Below, piece after piece: positions 59,833 through 64,000 of a stretch of 64,000 nt of DNA (position 1 is the first letter of the stretch; every line of letters starts with the position of its first letter). The translations under genes and the position numbers were made by a program. The notes beneath the pieces were generated by a model, which did no database searches, was not told the DNA's origin, and saw only the letters and a list, made by a program, of their open reading frames with translations. The stretch comes from Taeniopygia guttata (taxonomy: Eukaryota; Chordata; Aves; Passeriformes; Estrildidae): NCBI RefSeq assembly GCF_048771995.1, contig NC_133030.1:36966501-37030500 (forward strand), written 5' to 3'.

Positions 59833-60529
59833 CTATCTGAAACTATTTTAAATTGCTTAACACTCTGAAAGAACACTAATACCTCAGCTTTAAATGCTTC
59901 CTAGGCTTTTCTGTAAGACTGTGCTATTGATTTTTTACAAGGGTTCAAATCCAAGCTGTTACTCTCATTTTTAATGCAAAGAATATTTTCAGCCATAGAC
60001 CTAGAAGACAACTTCCATTGGAGCTGACAAGTTCTTTAACTAAGCTAATGAGAGCTGAAGAAAAAAAGTTTTTAAAATGGAGCTTCTTATGTGTCTGATA
60101 GGATCATTATAAAGTACTTGCTGATGTCATGAGACTGAACATCTTTTTCTTGTGTACTATACTACTGTATCTTTACTGTGAATAATACAGTTTACATATA
60201 TACCTTTCGATTATAGATGGCAGGGGTAGCTGGGAAGGTTCACTAGTTATTCTGGGAAAAAAAAAAACTCTAGCTAATCAAAAGTTAGATCAAGAAGTTA
60301 AGCTCAAACAGAAGATTTCAAATTTCTATACATGTGAACAGCAAGAATGAGATAAAATAGATTTGGAGCCACAGTTTAAGATAGTATTTATGTTACATGA
60401 ATTGGCATTCCCTTCCTTTCTCACAGGCCAGCAGCCTTCTTCTGCTCGTTCAATCCTGTGTTGAACCAAATTGAGAATCTGATCTAAGTTAAAATTAATT
60501 GAGGGGAAAAAAAGGCAGTTTTAGCTCCG

Positions 60530-60534
60530 ATTGG
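60530..60534 (-). promoter_or_regulatory. Inverted CCAAT box
   Basis: ATTGG within CTCCGATTGGTTCC fits the NF-Y CCAAT consensus in reverse orientation, in a patch less AT-rich than the surrounding DNA. Weak on its own. Confidence 0.25.
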
Positions 60535-60639
60535 TTCCCTGACCTAGTTCAATGAGCAGCAGCACAAACATTTCTGCTAGCCCAAGGGAGGAAGCAAAGC
60601 AGGGTGAGAATAAGCTGTCAGGTAGAGAAGGAGGTCAGG

Positions 60640-60660
60640 ACTGCTGCTCGAGGCAGCAGT
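60640..60660. repeat. GC-rich hairpin, 8-bp stem
   Basis: ACTGCTGC and GCAGCAGT pair across the loop TCGAG. It lies about 110 bp right of the inverted CCAAT box. It could be incidental or part of a 5' UTR-like patch. Confidence 0.65.
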
Positions 60661-62656
60661 GCTAGCTGACAGAGTACTTGAAACTGCAGCTTGAGGTGTT
60701 TTCATATTTGCAATTTTTTTTATCAAAACCAAATCTTTATGTTCTGCTCTTGATTAATTCTGGTGTTCCCAAAGAAAGGACTACAGCATTAATCTTTACT
60801 TTTAAATACTTTAAAAGTATTAGCCATTTCTGTCTTTTCAAAAGGAATAACAAGATTTATTTATGACAACAAAGGTGAGGTCACCATTACAACAGTGGAG
60901 CAATAAAAATACTGCCCAGACCAATGCAAAAATTAATTAAATGAAATTATGTTGCTCCATCACTTCAGACTAACAGTGTTTATAGACTAGTTTCTAGTTT
61001 TTAGCAGCTACTGTAATTGAATGTTATGGAAAACTGCGTCTCCTGGAGTGTCCTATTTTTAAGGATATTACTGTGGTATTTGAACAATTTTGCAAGCCGC
61101 TGTACATATGTAGGTGTCTGACATGAAAACTAGATGTGCAGGAGTGAATTAGTATTCCAATCTGCACTGGTTATAACTTTTAAAGCAGTGATGCTTGCAC
61201 ATGAGACTAAGATTCAATTTATGTACCTATAAACAGGGAAGACTCTAACAAACCAGCTTTCTGTGGAAAAGCAGTCAGTTAAATTTACAGCCTTGTATTC
61301 ACAGAATGACTGCAGCAGTGCAATTACATTAATTTAGAGATGAAAATCAGTAGATATACAGTAACTCTTGCATTTCATTTGTACAGTTGCTGACTGGAAA
61401 GGAGGTAAAAATGCAGCAACATGTCATGTAGCTAGTATTTGCTACCCTGCGACAAAAGATCACTTACATGGCAAAGAAATCATGTAATTTTTCACACATT
61501 CATGGATCATAGCCCAGATTAAATACAAAGAACTTCTAATATTTTTAAGGTAAGTAAACTTCATAGGTTTCCTTAAGAAAGCAAACTGAGGAAAACAATT
61601 CCAGGTGACCAATTGATCAGATTATTTTGAGTGATAATATTAAACAGAAATAACATTTGCTCGTCTATGCAGCAACAGAGAGCATTTTAGCGTCGTGGGC
61701 TCACAAGGCAGATGTGATGCTTTGTTATAGCTGTCAACAATTTGCTGCATTGCAGGCTAATGGTAGTAGTGTAGGACAGCAGTGCTACAGTAATATTGAA
61801 AGACTCATCATTAACCATCACACTCAGATTCTAAAATAAGATTAATTGAACTCAAAGGATTGTTAAAATTGTAAATAACATTGTCTGTTAAGTTTGAACA
61901 TTAGTAGATTTCTAGATCTTTTATTCTGCAATTGCAGCAACCTTACAAAATCAGAAGTAGAATTTTAATACAACAGCCTCCTCAGAGAATTGCTTATACA
62001 GTCAGACAGAAGAATGCAACAAAGGAATGGAAGATATCTGTTTTCACTGTGTCCTTTGAACACACATATAGAAACACTCATACAAAAGCACATATATACA
62101 TTAATTTAATTAACTAAAATATCCCTAGTGGCTATACCTACTTGCTTTTTAATATTTTACATCTGCTTCATTAGAATAGAATAGGAAAAAACCCATACAT
62201 TATAATAAAAATTAATAGATGCTACAAAATTTCATAAAAAGTTATAAATAACTGATTTTGTCTCCTGACTGAAAACATTGAATGTCTGATTCTCCCAGAC
62301 AGTGATAATCAAAAACACATTTTCTCCTTCCTGACTCTTTTTTTTGACAGCTATCCTGTGCATAAAGGTTTCAAGGACAAACTCACACAACTGCAAAAAA
62401 TCACCTAATCATCTAATTTTATATTACTAAGACAGAAAAGAATCCTGTTTAAAAGGCATTTTCACATGGATCCCATATGGATTTTCCTTAAGCTGTTTTT
62501 GTCATTTGGATTTTAGGTGTACCAAAATTAGCCTTTATAATTAGATGTTCACAAAATTATACCAAAATTTCCATAAGCCCAACGAGCCCTTTTAACAATT
62601 GTAGTGTTACATGATCCCAAACTGTGTATTAATGGTTCCATCACTAAACTGAATTA

Positions 62657-62911
62657 TTAATTTTTCCATAGCTGGAGCACAATGCCTATAGCCCACAGGA
62701 CAAAAATTTGAAATCCTAGAGCACTGAACTGAACCATTCCTATCAGAAGTGTCACATAACTTTTAGGTGCTTTGGTACCATCCATTTCTGTCAAGGTGAA
62801 TATTATATGGAAGAAAACTAGTCTTGCCAATTTGCACATATAAATTAAAAGAATTAGTAGTATATAGGTCATTGCAGGGTATGATGCTGTTTTTCTTCCT
62901 GTGTGATTAAA
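62657..62911 (-). CDS. Possible terminal exon, membrane protein
   Basis: The minus-strand frame stays open for 84 codons from an acceptor-like CTCTTATCTTCCAG (exon start at 62,911, phase 0) to TAA at 62,657. The deduced peptide has an N-H-T sequon near its start and two hydrophobic stretches long enough to cross a membrane (around YPAMTYILLILLIYM and VTLLIGMVQFSALGFQIF), separated by a short polar segment TEMDGTKAPKSY. Codon use looks ordinary. The open frame extends right to about 63,001 through a K-run encoded by a homopolymer, which is probably not coding. I do not recognise a family and no upstream exon was found. T-rich random frames often look like membrane proteins, so chance is a serious alternative. 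Confidence 0.18.
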   Translation of the reverse strand, partial: FNHTGRKTASYPAMTYILLILLIYMCKLARLVFFHIIFTLTEMDGTKAPKSYVTLLIGMVQFSALGFQIFVLWAIGIVLQLWKN

Positions 62912-63001
62912 CTGGAAGATAAGAGTAATTAGGCAGCATTGATTAACTGGATTATGAAAGATTTTTCTTTTTTTTTTTCCAAATCCTGAATATAAGGCCA
63001 A

Positions 63002-64000
63002 GAGATTTCAGTATGACATTATTTGTGATATTTGGACATTTTGTGACTTGGATTGTTTTGATAGAAAGCAGATTTTAGTAGTGAAGGGTCTACAATAGGG
63101 ATTGATGGAGGGGCCTGGAGACTGATTCTGAGGTGATGGTTTATGTGAAAAGGATGGACTATGACTGGTATGGTATAGTACTAAAGGGACACTTTAGTGG
63201 TGGGATGTGAGAATCAGAGATGAAAGTAATACATCTACTTTTTTTTCATGTTGAAATTTCCTACACAATCACAGATGCCAGATGTTTGCAATGGATGTAA
63301 GCCAATACCCGGGGAAATCTTGGCTTTCAAATATAAGTTAAGTTATTGATTTACTTTTCCAAACTGGTTAAATGAAACAGCATTAGAGTGACTGAGCATC
63401 TCTCCCTAAACTCCCTAAACAAGATCAAGAGAAGAGGATCATTTCTTCTCATGCATTCCCTAAAAATAAGGGTAGGGTCCACACTGGTATCAGCATGGGA
63501 TATGTCTCCCCACCTGTTCTTTGACCCAGAACTGGAAACAGCCTATTCTAGATGCTCTTACTTCAAGTTGTGCCAGAAATGGGTAACAGATGGGTTTTTC
63601 TCTGAGCCAATATTTCAGGAATACATGATTGTCTAGCTGAGATTATGGTCTCTGGATTACAAACTATTGATGAAGTTTTAAAAAAGAAACACGAAAAGTT
63701 AAAATGCTGACCCATAAAACATTTCTATGATTTATTTTCTTTAACTTCTAACTCCACAGCAGAATCATCTCTTAATATCCAATAGCATTCATATAACATC
63801 CTTTCTGTTAGTAATACCTTTCCTATAAATCTGTGTGAAAACTCCAATTACCGAAATAGATATGAAATTCTAGATGTAGGACTTCTCTACTTCTTTTCAA
63901 AAGAAGAATTTTAACAAAAAAAGAAAAAACAAAAAGAGAAACCTCTGAGCACTGAAGTAGGAAGCAGCATGGCATACTCAACATTCATAGAACAAGATGA
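63002..64000. other. Unassigned sequence at window end
   Basis: No repeat family recognised. A plus-strand frame of 82 codons at 63,388-63,636 is slightly less AT-rich than its flanks and unrecognised. A donor-like GG|GTAACA lies within it near 63,582. Nothing else supports a gene. Confidence 0.35.

Larger units (their letters stand above)
59833..62650. other. AT-rich sequence, one promoter-like patch
   Basis: No gene identified. 60,430-60,680 is less AT-rich and contains an inverted CCAAT (CCGATTGGTT) and a GC-rich hairpin, listed separately. A possible minus-strand AATAAA (TTTATT) lies near 61,919. Other frames are short. Confidence 0.45.

Noticed and set aside
1..64000. CRISPR array, bacterial operons, tRNA or rRNA genes
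   Set aside because: No spaced direct repeats, no dense coding and no cloverleaf or rRNA signature; repeat content is avian.

Overview
The window looks like bird nuclear DNA, most likely from a neoavian and possibly a passerine. It is AT-rich, has no dense coding, and its recognisable repeats are avian: CR1 LINE fragments ending in the typical ATTCTATG-type octamers, and endogenous-retrovirus LTRs of families I know as common in avian genomes. The species is not determined. No host protein-coding gene could be identified with confidence, so the window reads as a gene desert or the inside of a very large intron.

Layout. 1-10.7 kb is AT-rich unique sequence with one GC-richer, promoter-like patch near 3.0-3.5 kb. 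A reverse-strand CR1 (10.75-11.16 kb) joins a decayed endonuclease segment directly to a 3'-end segment, with the reverse transcriptase region missing. 11.2-28.5 kb is mostly unique AT-rich DNA with a long (TA)n tract and an almost perfect 70-bp palindrome at 22.3 kb. A 3' CR1 fragment lies on the + strand at 28.5-29.1 kb. Between 32.4 and 36.6 kb several signals suggest unannotated transcription: + strand splice-site pairs ending at an AATAAA, an isolated + strand exon candidate, and a - strand ATG in a strong Kozak context just downstream of a good RFX X-box.

40.2-45.9 kb is an LTR cluster: four LTRs from at least three families, in alternating orientation, with no recognisable gag/pol/env between them. 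The best preserved (42,126-42,724) keeps a TATA box, a poly(A) signal and near-identical 5-bp flanks, as expected of a solo LTR. At 50.3-51.0 kb a + strand CR1 is split by a small reverse-strand CR1 fragment flanked by a 5-bp duplication. A fifth LTR lies at 58.96-59.83 kb. At 62.7-62.9 kb a - strand open frame has the look of a terminal exon of a membrane protein, but AT-rich DNA easily gives such frames by chance.

The clear content is therefore retroelements. All host-gene and regulatory calls are hypotheses from splice, promoter and hairpin patterns read by eye. No new biological system is demonstrated; the 22.3-kb palindrome and the X-box/ATG pair are the most worthwhile leads.
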